Below are positions 1 through 7,763 of a DNA stretch of 64,000 nt, piece by piece. Source of the stretch: an uncultured Collinsella sp. (lineage in GTDB: Bacteria > Actinomycetota > Coriobacteriia > Coriobacteriales > Coriobacteriaceae). Each line of letters starts with the position of its first letter. Positions within the stretch are counted from its first letter, which is position 1. The position numbers and the translations under genes are program-made. The stretch spans positions 186,001 through 250,000 of the forward strand of contig CAKUON010000001.1 of NCBI GenBank assembly GCA_934668875.1. The letters run 5' to 3'. Under the pieces are notes generated by a model. The model had not been told where the DNA came from, did no database searches, and worked only from the letters and a program-made list of their open reading frames with translations.

Positions 1-308
1 GATTCACCGGTAAAAGTGCTGACCATCAGCAAAACAAAGAACACAAGGTAGCTGATGCTCAACAGGTAGGCGATGACCAAAAAGATGATCCATCCAACAT
101 TGGACTTACCATTGTCACGTCGCTGCTCGCGGCAGCGATAGAGCCAGATTGTCACGCCAATGGCGACAATCAGCAACACGAGCGCCGCCGCAGCCAAACC
201 GGCAAGCGCAAACATCATGCCAATGCTCAGCACAACAACCGGGAGCAGTAGCAAACCACACCCGCAACCACCCGGACTATATACGGCAGATTGTCGACGT
301 CGCTTCAT
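1..308 (-). CDS. Small membrane protein, truncated by the window edge
   Basis: The frame opens with ATG at 308 and stays open to base 1, so about 102 residues are visible and the C-terminus is missing. It begins MKRRRQSAVYSPGGCGCG, a basic and Gly/Cys-rich N-terminus. A long hydrophobic stretch follows (about residues 19-58), then a basic loop (RCREQRRDNGKSN), then a second hydrophobic segment (about 72-97). This predicts two membrane helices with a cytoplasmic loop. No family is recognised. It lies 29 bp downstream of the antitoxin gene on the same strand and could be cotranscribed with it. Confidence 0.6.
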   Translation of the reverse strand, partial: MKRRRQSAVYSPGGCGCGLLLLPVVVLSIGMMFALAGLAAAALVLLIVAIGVTIWLYRCREQRRDNGKSNVGWIIFLVIAYLLSISYLVFFVLLMVSTFTGE

Positions 309-337
309 CGTCACTCCATACTCCGCATCGTTGGACC

Positions 338-679
338 CTACAGCGCGATGGCCTGCTGAACAGGAGCGATTTTGTCGAGCTCAGGTTTAATCCGCCTTTT
401 CTCGGCCTCAAGGTCAAACGCCACCTGAGCGCGCAGCCAATAACCATCCGTCAGGCCAAAATAACGGCAAAGACGGAGGTCTGTGTCGGCCGTCACACGG
501 CGCCTCCCCAAAATAATCTGCCCGATACGCTGAGCCGGAATCCCGGTCTCCTTAGCAAGGCGATATTGAGAAATACCCATGGGAACAAGAAACTCCTCTT
601 TGAGAAGCTCACCAGGAGTCACCGGTGACAGCAAATCAGCCGCAGCCTCCTCATTTATGATAATCGACGATTTCGACAT
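338..679 (-). CDS. higA: HigA-type antitoxin (XRE helix-turn-helix)
   Basis: This 113-residue protein matches the HigA addiction-module antitoxin family: the family signature appears as TPGELLKEEFLVPMGISQYR, followed by a helix-turn-helix (SQYRLAKETGIPAQRIGQII) and ITADT-like VTADTDLRLCRYFG. Antitoxins of this family bind the cognate toxin and repress the operon promoter. An in-frame ATG exists farther upstream at 754, but the ATG at 679 (MSKSSIII) gives a family-typical length and overlaps the upstream toxin gene by 29 bases. The toxin-first order is typical of higBA. Confidence 0.85.
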   Translation of the reverse strand: MSKSSIIINEEAAADLLSPVTPGELLKEEFLVPMGISQYRLAKETGIPAQRIGQIILGRRRVTADTDLRLCRYFGLTDGYWLRAQVAFDLEAEKRRIKPELDKIAPVQQAIAL

Positions 680-932
680 TCCAAGCCATCCCCTGTCTCC
701 ACTCAAAGCAGACCCGATAGCGTTCGTTGACGCGAATACTGTATTGACCGGCACGATCGCCCTTCAATGCTTCAAGGCGGTTGCCTGGCGGAATGCGAAG
801 ATCATCAAGCGAAGCGCAGACCTGCAGTTGGCGGATCTTCCTCAATGCGACCCGCTCAAAAGGAATGAACTTCCTGACCCGCACACCCATGGCAAAGCGT
901 TCGGTATCTTCATCTTTATAGGATGCAATCAT
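651..932 (-). CDS. higB: HigB-type (RelE superfamily) mRNA interferase toxin
   Basis: The 93-residue product ends with the RelE/HigB core seen as the run GQYSIRVNERYRVCFEW, then NVEIVDYHK. Basic residues across the N-terminal half (RVRKFIPFERVALRKIRQL) fit RNA binding. HigB toxins cleave mRNA on the ribosome and are neutralised by HigA, whose gene overlaps the 3' end here. The ATG at 932 lies about 45 bases downstream of the start predicted from the -10 box at 984-989, with a palindromic operator candidate in between. Both genes look intact, so the module is probably functional. Confidence 0.85.
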   Translation of the reverse strand: MIASYKDEDTERFAMGVRVRKFIPFERVALRKIRQLQVCASLDDLRIPPGNRLEALKGDRAGQYSIRVNERYRVCFEWRQGMAWNVEIVDYHK

Positions 933-943
933 AGTATCGCCTT

Positions 944-989
944 ACGTTAATAACGTCAAACGTTTCTATAGACTTACATCTTCATTATA
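944..989 (-). promoter_or_regulatory. higBA promoter and HigA operator candidate
   Basis: On the minus strand a perfect -10 hexamer TATAAT occupies 984-989; no strong -35 is seen at 17 bp. Between it and the higB start codon sits the odd-centre palindrome ACGTTAATAACGT (944-956), followed by a related AACGTTT half-site at about 958-964. An inverted repeat between promoter and toxin start is where HigA-type antitoxins usually bind for autorepression. The operator role is inferred from position and symmetry. Confidence 0.55.
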
Positions 990-1033
990 CCGTACATCTG
1001 TTCGTATTTTCTAGGCAATTACTTCTTTGCCCA

Positions 1034-2221
1034 TTAGGCAAGCGAAAGCAATCGTTTATAGACATCGAGGCCTTTGAGCAGGATTTCCTCATCAAAGAGC
1101 ATGGTATCGGTATGCAGTGCGCTGGCGGCATAGGCGGGGCAGCCCTCGGTGTCACTCGGATTGTCTTGGCCGGCAGGCACGCCCGTGCCCAATAAGAAGA
1201 ACACGCCCGGCAGATGGCGCTGATAGAACGCGAAATCCTCGGCAATCAGTAGTGGCTCGTTCACCAGTTGCAACTCGGGCAAAGCAGGTGCAATGCAGGC
1301 AAACAGCTCAGGGTCGTTATCGACCGGCGGGTATCCCTCGACGAAGTCGAGGTCGTAGGTGCAGCCCGTCGACGCGCACGCCTCGTCGAGCACACGGCGC
1401 ACACCCTCGCGCGCACGATCGAACATGTCGTCCGTAAACACGCGCAGGCTGCCGGCGACATGGGCCTCCCCTGCCACCGCATTGCAGACGGTGCCCGCCC
1501 GCAGCAGACCGAACTTGCCAATGCAGGGCTCGTCGGCGCCCAACTCGTCCATCAGCTCGCGCTCGGCAACCAAGAACTTGGCCGCCGCCAGCGCCGCATC
1601 GTGCGATTCCTCGACCGGAACGCCATAGGTCTTGGCAATATGGATACTCGTGCCATGGATATGAATGTGAGTCTCGCTCGAGCGCGCCAGCAGCGGACCG
1701 GAGCAGCTCGCCAGCGTACCGGCAGGCAGATCGGGCCACACGTGGAAGCCAAAGATGCGATCGGCCCCGTAGCGCTCGAACACGCCGCTCTCGCATACCG
1801 TCTTAGCGCCACCGGTCGTCTCCTCGGCCGGCTGAAACACAAAGAGCACGTTACGTTTGATGACGCCCGGCTGCTCACGAATCGTACGGTCGACATAAGT
1901 TGTTGCCGCCAGTGCCATGGCCATGTGGCCGTCGTGGCCGCAAGCGTGCATCTTGCCGGGATGCGTCGAGGCAAAGGCCGCTCCCGTTGCCTCCGCGATG
2001 GGCAGGGCGTCCATATCGGCGCGAATCGCCGTGGCATTCGTAGCGCCCACACCGGCATCGAAGAAGGCACAGACGCAGCTCGGGCAGGGATAGGTCACCT
2101 CGCAGGCAAGCGGAGCGAGCACGCCCTCGATATAGGCGATAGTTTGCTCAAGATCGAAGTCGAGCTCCGGAATGCGATGCAGGTCGCGACGATAACGACG
2201 GAGTTCTTGGAGCTCGATCAT
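1034..2221 (-). CDS. M20D family amidohydrolase, candidate N-acetyl-diaminopimelate deacetylase
   Basis: The 395-residue protein is an M20D metallopeptidase-fold amidohydrolase: RRDLHRIPELDF near the N-terminus, the metal-binding HACGHDGH, the catalytic-region PAEETTGGA, and a C-terminal ALHTD motif. Family members remove acyl groups from amino acids, including N-acetyl-LL-diaminopimelate in the acetylated lysine pathway. Divergent placement next to a riboswitch-controlled operon containing the acetylase DapH makes the deacetylase role attractive, but hippurate or indole-amide hydrolysis cannot be excluded. Start 2221 is chosen over 2236 because GAAAGGA precedes it at good spacing. Confidence 0.7.
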   Translation of the reverse strand: MIELQELRRYRRDLHRIPELDFDLEQTIAYIEGVLAPLACEVTYPCPSCVCAFFDAGVGATNATAIRADMDALPIAEATGAAFASTHPGKMHACGHDGHMAMALAATTYVDRTIREQPGVIKRNVLFVFQPAEETTGGAKTVCESGVFERYGADRIFGFHVWPDLPAGTLASCSGPLLARSSETHIHIHGTSIHIAKTYGVPVEESHDAALAAAKFLVAERELMDELGADEPCIGKFGLLRAGTVCNAVAGEAHVAGSLRVFTDDMFDRAREGVRRVLDEACASTGCTYDLDFVEGYPPVDNDPELFACIAPALPELQLVNEPLLIAEDFAFYQRHLPGVFFLLGTGVPAGQDNPSDTEGCPAYAASALHTDTMLFDEEILLKGLDVYKRLLSLA

Positions 2222-2370
2222 GGGGATTCCTTTCATGGGACAACTCGTTGTTACCTATTGTGACGCAGGGTTGTGGCACCCTTGTTTCTAACATGATGCT
2301 GCATTTTTTAAACGTTATATACGAATACTCTTGTTTGGTAAAGTGCAACGTGGTAGGGTCTTTACCACTT

Positions 2371-2527
2371 GATAGAGGCGCGGGCACGAAGAGCCGCGGG
2401 CGAGTCGGCAGACTTTGACCCTGCGGGGAGGCGAAACCCGCCGAACTGGGTTTTTCGGGCACGAACGACCTGGTGGGCCTGCGGGAAACACCCGCAGGAC
2501 TGTCTGCAGCAATGCGGGAGCGCTATC
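2371..2527 (+). ncRNA. Lysine riboswitch (L box)
   Basis: The leader matches conserved L-box blocks in order: GATAGAGGCGCG at 2371, AAGAG shortly after, a GGCGAAACCCGCCGAACTGG-type block near 2430-2450, CTGGTGGGCC near 2470, GGACTGTCTGCAG near 2500, and a closing GGGAGCGCTATC ending at 2527. GATAG and CTATC at the two ends form the P1 helix. The aptamer binds lysine and normally lowers expression of lysine biosynthesis or uptake genes. It sits 71 bases upstream of the lysA-dapA start, so it should control the whole lysA-dapA-dapB-dapH operon. Confidence 0.9.
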
Positions 2528-2588
2528 CGGACATTGGGTCCACGCTATGCGGATTCGATGCGCCGATGGCGCCGTCTGGATAGCGAGG
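2521..2588 (+). promoter_or_regulatory. Riboswitch expression platform upstream of lysA-dapA
   Basis: The 3' strand of P1 (CGCTATCC, 2521-2528) is complementary to GGATAGCG at 2578-2585, which touches the GAGG ribosome binding site at 2585-2588. A second copy of CGCTAT at 2543-2548 can pair with the same ATAGCG. Two competing partners for the segment at the ribosome binding site, and no following U-run, suggest control of translation initiation rather than an intrinsic terminator. Which pairing belongs to the lysine-bound state was not resolved by eye. Confidence 0.55.
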
Positions 2589-2598
2589 TTTACGGGAC

Positions 2599-4908
2599 AT
2601 GGCATTGACCCCCAACGAGGCATATGCGGCCAAGCGGCCGTTTGTGGACAAGGAGACGCTCGAGCATATCGTCGAGCAATTCCCCACGCCGTTTCATCTA
2701 TACGACGAGGCGGGCATCCGCCGCAACATGCAAGAGGTGCGCGACGCCTTTGCGTGGAACCCGGGGTTTAAGGAGTACTTTGCCGTCAAGGCCAATCCCA
2801 ATCCGGCACTTATCTCCATTCTCAACGAATACGGCTGCGGTTGCGACTGCTCGAGCTATACCGAGCTCATGATCGCCCGCTCGCTGGGTATCACGGGACA
2901 CGACATCATGTTCTCGTCCAACGACACGCCGGCTGCCGACTTTGAGCTCGCCGACAAGCTGGGCGCCATCGTCAACTTTGACGACATCAGCCATATCGAG
3001 TTCTTTGAGCGTGTCGCGGGGCCCATCCCCAAGACAGTCAGTTGCCGCTTTAATCCGGGCGGCTTGTTCCAGCTCTCCAACGGCATTATGGACAACCCGG
3101 GCGATTCCAAGTACGGTATGACCACCGAGCAGCTCTTCGAGGCCTTCCGCACGCTCAAGGCAAAAGGCGCCGAGGATTTTGGCATCCACGCCTTCCTTGC
3201 CAGCAACACCGTCACCAACGACTACTATCCCAAGCTCGCACGCATCCTCTTTGAGCTTGCCGTGCGCTTGGAGCGCGAGACCGGTGCACATGTCGCCTTT
3301 ATCAACCTGTCCGGCGGTGTGGGTATCCCCTACCTGCCCGAGCAGCAGGCCAATGACATCCACGCCATCGGCGAGGGCGTACACGCGGCCTACGACGAGA
3401 TCCTGGTTCCTGCCGGCATGGGCGATGTGGCGATCTGCACCGAGATGGGCCGCTTTATGATGGGCCCCTACGGATGCCTGGTCACCAAGGCCATCCACAA
3501 AAAGCAGATCTACAAGGACTATATCGGCGTGGACGCCAGTGCCGTCGACCTCATTCGTCCTGCCATGTATGGCGCTTACCATCACATCACGGTGATGGGC
3601 CAGCCGGGCGGTCCCGATAAAACCGCAGCACCCGTCACAAACACGTACGACATCACGGGCAATTTGTGCGAGAACAACGACAAGTTCGCCATCGACCGTG
3701 AGCTGCCGCAGATCGACATGGGCGACCTGCTCGTGATCCACGACACCGGCGCGCATGGCTACTCCATGGGCTACAACTACAACGGGCGCCTGCGCTCTGC
3801 CGAGGTATTGCTGCGCCCCGACGGCTCGGCAGACCTTATCCGTCGTGCCGAGCGCCCGGGCGACTACTTTGCCACGCTCGACGTCCTTCCGTGCGGGCGC
3901 GAGTTGCTGGCCAAATCGCGCGCCGATGCCGCCCGCCGTCGTGCTCAGGACGAGCGCCTGGCCATCGCCGCCCAATGGAACAAACGCATCCAGATCGCAG
4001 AAGCGAAGGAGAAGAATATGGATGTCCGCAACCTCGAGGGCTCGATCGTCGCCCTCGTCACGCCGTTTAAAAAGGACGGCAGCGTCGACTTTGACGCGCT
4101 CGAGCGCCTTATTGATTTCCATCTGCAGAATGGCACCGACGCCATCCTCACCTTGGGCACCACCGGCGAAAGCGCCACGATGACCGATGACGAGGACAAC
4201 TCCGTTGTTGCCGCCGTGGTCAAGCAGGTCGCAGGCCGTATCCCCGTCATCGCCGGCTCGGGCTCCAACTCCACACAGACGATGCTCACCAAGTCGCTCA
4301 CCTACCAGGGTCTGGGCGCCGACGGCTTACTGCTCATCACCCCCTACTACAACAAGTCCAACGAAGAGGGCATCTACCAGCACTTTAAGACCGTGGCCGA
4401 CGCCGTGGACATCCCCTGCATCCTGTACAACATTCCCGGCCGTTGCGGTTGCGGCATCAGCGAGCGCAATGTCGAGCGCCTTGCAGCACATCCCAACATC
4501 ATGGGCATCAAGGAGGCCTCGGGCAACGTAGCCTATGCCGCAAAGATCGCGCACCTGCTGTCCGACGACTTCCGCATGTATTCGGGCGAGGACGCGCTGA
4601 CCGTACCGCTCATGAGCCTGGGCGCCTCGGGCACCATCAGCGTGTGGGCCGATGTTCAGCCGCAACTCGTGCACGACATGTGCCGCGCCTACCTGGACGG
4701 CGACGTGGAGCGCGCCCGCGACATCCAGATTGCCGGCCAGCCGCTCATCAACGCCCTCTTTAGCGAGGTCAACCCCATCCCCGTCAAGGAAGCACTCGCC
4801 CAGATGGGCATGATCGAGGCAAACTACCGCATGCCGCTGTGCCCCATGGCAGACGACACGCGCGCCACACTTACCGATGCTCTGAAGGGAGCTGGTCTGC
4901 TTGATTAA
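2599..4908 (+). CDS. lysA-dapA: Fused diaminopimelate decarboxylase / dihydrodipicolinate synthase (LysA-DapA)
   Basis: One uninterrupted 769-codon frame encodes two enzymes. Residues 1 to about 430 are LysA (meso-DAP to lysine): PLP lysine K64 in YFAVKANPNP, a glycine-rich NLSGGVG loop, CTEMGR, and C-terminal AHGYSMGYN. Residues about 431-473 are a charged, Arg/Ala/Lys/Glu-rich extension. From residue 474 (MDVRNLEGSIVALVTPF) DapA follows, condensing pyruvate with aspartate semialdehyde: TTGES, ITPYYNK with the proton-relay Tyr, and GIKEASGN with the Schiff-base Lys. No stop separates the halves, though an internal ribosome binding site precedes codon 474. The frame begins after the lysine riboswitch and overlaps dapB. 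Confidence 0.85.
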   Translation: MALTPNEAYAAKRPFVDKETLEHIVEQFPTPFHLYDEAGIRRNMQEVRDAFAWNPGFKEYFAVKANPNPALISILNEYGCGCDCSSYTELMIARSLGITGHDIMFSSNDTPAADFELADKLGAIVNFDDISHIEFFERVAGPIPKTVSCRFNPGGLFQLSNGIMDNPGDSKYGMTTEQLFEAFRTLKAKGAEDFGIHAFLASNTVTNDYYPKLARILFELAVRLERETGAHVAFINLSGGVGIPYLPEQQANDIHAIGEGVHAAYDEILVPAGMGDVAICTEMGRFMMGPYGCLVTKAIHKKQIYKDYIGVDASAVDLIRPAMYGAYHHITVMGQPGGPDKTAAPVTNTYDITGNLCENNDKFAIDRELPQIDMGDLLVIHDTGAHGYSMGYNYNGRLRSAEVLLRPDGSADLIRRAERPGDYFATLDVLPCGRELLAKSRADAARRRAQDERLAIAAQWNKRIQIAEAKEKNMDVRNLEGSIVALVTPFKKDGSVDFDALERLIDFHLQNGTDAILTLGTTGESATMTDDEDNSVVAAVVKQVAGRIPVIAGSGSNSTQTMLTKSLTYQGLGADGLLLITPYYNKSNEEGIYQHFKTVADAVDIPCILYNIPGRCGCGISERNVERLAAHPNIMGIKEASGNVAYAAKIAHLLSDDFRMYSGEDALTVPLMSLGASGTISVWADVQPQLVHDMCRAYLDGDVERARDIQIAGQPLINALFSEVNPIPVKEALAQMGMIEANYRMPLCPMADDTRATLTDALKGAGLLD
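4006..4020 (+). promoter_or_regulatory. Internal ribosome binding site and ATG for separate DapA translation
   Basis: AAGGAG at 4006-4011 is followed after six bases by ATG at 4018, exactly where the DapA homology begins. This spacing is ideal, so free DapA could be made in addition to, or instead of, the 769-residue fusion. The site may be a relic of a formerly separate dapA gene whose upstream lysA stop codon was lost. Confidence 0.6.
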
Positions 4909-5641
4909 GACTGTCATTATGGGAACGGGCCGCATGGGCTCGCTCATCCGCACCACCGCCGAGGGCATTGTCGATGCCGCCGGTCAGCCCGTCTTTGATA
5001 TCGTCGCCCAGATCGGCTTTGATCTGACCGAGCTCGAGAGCGCCCCGGCGGCCGATGTGATCATCGACTTCTCGAACGTCGTGACCTTTGACGCCGTTGT
5101 CGCCTATGTCGAGCGCACGGGCGCTGCACTGGTCTCGGGCACCACGGGATATACGCCCGAGCAGATGGACCGCCTGCGCGAGCTGGGCCAAAACGCTCGC
5201 GTCATGCACTCGGGCAACTACTCCATCGGCATCGCCGCCCTGCGTCACCTGGTGGCCCAGGCCACACGCGAGCTGCCCGGCTTTGACTGCGAGATCGTCG
5301 AGACACACCACAACCAAAAGGTCGATGCCCCCAGCGGCACCGCCAAGCTGCTGCTTGACGCCGTGGTCGAAGCCGAGCCCGAGGCCGGCTACCACCCCGT
5401 CTACGGCCGTGAGGGCATGTGCGGCGCGCGCGACCCCAAAGAAATCGGCATGCATTCGCTACGCGGCGGCACCGTCGCCGGCGTGCACGAGGTGAGCTTC
5501 TTTGGCCAGGACGAGGAAGTCACGCTCAGCCATCGCGCCGCGAGCCGCCAGATCTTCGTCAACGGCGCCCTGGCCGCCGCTCAGAAGCTCGTCGCCCGCG
5601 ACCCCGGCTTCTACACCTTCGATCAGGTCATGTTCGCCTAA
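4901..5641 (+). CDS. dapB: 4-hydroxy-tetrahydrodipicolinate reductase
   Basis: DapB reduces the DapA product with NAD(P)H. The 246-residue protein has the nucleotide-binding GTGRMGS at its N-terminus, VSGTTGYT, HSGNYSIGI, and the catalytic ETHHNQKVDAPSGTA region. The start is TTG at 4901, which overlaps the stop codon of the upstream frame; GAAGGGAG about 10 bases upstream supports it. The overlap indicates translational coupling to the lysA-dapA frame. Length is normal for the family. Confidence 0.93.
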   Translation: MIKTVIMGTGRMGSLIRTTAEGIVDAAGQPVFDIVAQIGFDLTELESAPAADVIIDFSNVVTFDAVVAYVERTGAALVSGTTGYTPEQMDRLRELGQNARVMHSGNYSIGIAALRHLVAQATRELPGFDCEIVETHHNQKVDAPSGTAKLLLDAVVEAEPEAGYHPVYGREGMCGARDPKEIGMHSLRGGTVAGVHEVSFFGQDEEVTLSHRAASRQIFVNGALAAAQKLVARDPGFYTFDQVMFA

Positions 5642-5680
5642 CCAATCATTAACCAAGCCCACGTAAAGGAGAAACAAGAT

Positions 5681-6400
5681 ATGAGCAACGCAGCCGAGAT
5701 GGATGCACAGGAGATTATCAACTACATCGCCACCGCGCCCAAGAAGACGCCCGTCAAACTGTATGTGCGCGAGAAGCCCGGCATGAAGGTTGCCTGGGGC
5801 GATGCACACGTCTACGGCGGCCGTCGCGGCAAGACCGTCTTTGGCGACTGGGATGAGCTCAAGGCCATCCTCGACGCCAATGCCGATTCCATCGACTACT
5901 ACGACGTCGAGAACGACTGCCGCAACTCCGCCGTTCCCATGCTCGACCTTAAGGGCATCAACGCCCGCATCGAGCCGGGCGCGATCATCCGCGACCGCGT
6001 CGAGATCGGCGACCGTGCTGTCATCATGATGGGCGCCATCATCAACATCGGCTCCGTTATCGGCGAGGGTTCCATGATCGATATGGGCGCCGTGCTGGGC
6101 GGCCGCGCCACCGTGGGCAAGAATTGCCACATCGGCGCCGGCACCGTACTGGCGGGCGTCGTTGAGCCCGCGAGCGCCACGCCCGTCATCATCGAGGACG
6201 ATGTCATGATTGGCGCCAACGCCGTGGTCCTGGAGGGCGTGCGCGTGGGCAAGGGCGCCGTTGTGGCTGCCGGCGCCGTATGCGTCGAGGACGTCCCCGC
6301 CGGCGCCGTCGTGGCCGGCGTTCCCGCCCGCGTCATCAAGATGCGCGACGAGAAGACCGACAGCAAGACCGGCCTGGAAGAGGGTTTACGTCAACTCTAG
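5681..6400 (+). CDS. dapH: Tetrahydrodipicolinate N-acetyltransferase
   Basis: DapH acetylates tetrahydrodipicolinate, committing this organism to the acetylated diaminopimelate branch. The 239-residue product has a family-specific N-terminal domain ([20 protein letters not shown]) and a C-terminal left-handed beta-helix of hexapeptide repeats (for example [20 protein letters not shown] and [15 protein letters not shown]). AAAGGAG precedes the ATG. It is the last gene of the riboswitch operon, 39 bases after dapB. The branch also needs an aminotransferase and a deacetylase, for which the genes at 10234 and 1034 are candidates. Confidence 0.92.
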   Translation: MSNAAEMDAQEIINYIATAPKKTPVKLYVREKPGMKVAWGDAHVYGGRRGKTVFGDWDELKAILDANADSIDYYDVENDCRNSAVPMLDLKGINARIEPGAIIRDRVEIGDRAVIMMGAIINIGSVIGEGSMIDMGAVLGGRATVGKNCHIGAGTVLAGVVEPASATPVIIEDDVMIGANAVVLEGVRVGKGAVVAAGAVCVEDVPAGAVVAGVPARVIKMRDEKTDSKTGLEEGLRQL

Positions 6401-6403
6401 TAA

Positions 6404-6429
6404 TTACGGCGTTTTACCAAACGCCGTAA
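6404..6429 (+). terminator. Hairpin after dapH without a U-run
   Basis: TTACGGCGTTT (6404-6414) and AAACGCCGTAA (6419-6429) form a perfect 11-bp stem with a four-base loop, starting three bases after the dapH stop codon. No run of T follows, so it may be an mRNA 3'-end stabiliser or a weak terminator rather than an intrinsic terminator. Confidence 0.5.
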
Positions 6430-6582
6430 CGGCTCGACGCTGCGAACGCCCCAGAGCGGCAATCTGACGTTCAATCGTCGGGCATGACCAGAAGGTCAAT
6501 GCCCTCCTCTTTCACGTCACCTTGCTCGCTCTGGAACGTTTTCGCTGACATATGCTCAACCTGCAGATTAATTCAACTCCAA

Positions 6583-6626
6583 ACAAGAAGGCCGAAGCCC
6601 AATTTGGGGCTTCGGCCTTTCTTTAT
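6583..6626. terminator. Bidirectional intrinsic terminator
   Basis: AAGGCCGAAGCCC (6588-6600) pairs with GGGCTTCGGCCTT (6607-6619), a 13-bp stem. TTTCTTTATT follows on the plus strand and TTCTTGTTT on the minus strand. It separates the convergent dap operon and the nucleoid-associated protein gene. Confidence 0.85.
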
Positions 6627-6647
6627 TCTGCAGCGTCCAAGCGCGGC

Positions 6648-7652
6648 TTATCGGTTCTCGATGCTGCCGATGTTTTTGAGCTCGATGGAGATGAGGCCGT
6701 TGGGCTCGTTGACGAACTCGATGTACTCGGAGTTCGAGCCCATCTCGGCCGGGAAGCTGATTTCGATGCCCGTGTCAGTACGAATCTTATGATTGCGCAC
6801 GGCCGCGCGCTCGACCTGTTTGCGCTCCACGGGCACGCGTTCGGGCACCTTCTCCTCGGTCAGCGCCGCACGCACGCTCTCTTTGATGACCGGCTCGTCC
6901 TCAAAGACCTCGTCGACGATATCCCAAGGCGGCAGTTCCTCGTCGTCTTCGACCTTCTCGGCAACAGCGGCCTTGACCTTGGCGAGCGCCACGGCCGTGT
7001 TGGCGCCGTGCTCCTCGGCAACCTCCTCGACCACACGCGTCACGGTGTCGATAATCTCCTTGCCCGACACGCCCGTATCGCACTGCAGCAGCCCGTCAGG
7101 AATAAGCATGCGGTCCTCGCCGGCGATCTTGCGCTTCTTGTCCACATAGCCGATCTCCATGGTGCTCGCGCGCACGATGGCGTAGCTCGGCACCTTTTGC
7201 GAGGGATTTGGCAGGATGGCGTAATGACGCGCGATATCGTTGCGCACCTCGCCCTCCTCGCGGCCCACCTCGTGCATAAAGGCCTGCTTGGAGCCCAACA
7301 GCATAACGGCAAACCACCGGGCGTCCTCGTCATCGTCAAAGTCCGCCACAAGCACGTCGGTGGACTCGGCCTTCTCGGCCTTGGTGAGCTCGGAGGAAAT
7401 GAACTCCGCAATCTGCTGCGACAGGTCTACGAACTCGCGCTCGCCAAAGAAATAACCCTTGAGCTCGCCGCCGAATGCGGAGTTCTCGGCAAACGTGGCA
7501 CGCTTGTTATCGGCCGAAGTGCGGGCGCGGCGCAGGTGCGTAGTCACAAAATTGCGCACGGTGCGGCTCTCGATATCGAGCTCGCGTTGGCTCATGACGT
7601 TGACGGCCGATTCAAAGTCCAGGATATGCAAGATCGCGTGATTGATTTTCAT
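6648..7652 (-). CDS. Nucleoid-associated protein, NdpA/YejK (NA37) family
   Basis: The 334-residue protein resembles the 37-kDa nucleoid-associated family. It opens with a short conserved strand (MKINHAILHILDFES), followed by a long mixed alpha/beta domain, and has conserved-looking segments KGYFFGEREF and SYAIVRASTMEIGYVDKKRK. Family members associate with the nucleoid; the biochemical role is unclear. Residues about 200-290 are acidic and helical (EEVAEEHGANTAVALAKVKA). The ATG at 7652 is preferred to one three codons upstream because GGA is then better spaced. Single-gene transcription unit ending at the bidirectional terminator. Confidence 0.7.
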   Translation of the reverse strand: MKINHAILHILDFESAVNVMSQRELDIESRTVRNFVTTHLRRARTSADNKRATFAENSAFGGELKGYFFGEREFVDLSQQIAEFISSELTKAEKAESTDVLVADFDDDEDARWFAVMLLGSKQAFMHEVGREEGEVRNDIARHYAILPNPSQKVPSYAIVRASTMEIGYVDKKRKIAGEDRMLIPDGLLQCDTGVSGKEIIDTVTRVVEEVAEEHGANTAVALAKVKAAVAEKVEDDEELPPWDIVDEVFEDEPVIKESVRAALTEEKVPERVPVERKQVERAAVRNHKIRTDTGIEISFPAEMGSNSEYIEFVNEPNGLISIELKNIGSIENR

Positions 7653-7763
7653 ATACGGCATTCCGTTCTAGATCGATTTCAGCACGAATCAGTATAGCGG
7701 TCGAGCCCACCCCGCGTGCATCGAAGATTGGTGCATCGGGGACAGGTCGCTTTGCGCCAGTGG

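Noticed and set aside
7737..7757. A further copy of the GGGACAGGT repeat
   Set aside because: Only a single GGGACAGGT word is present, without an opposing arm or the conserved loop; at most it is a remnant.
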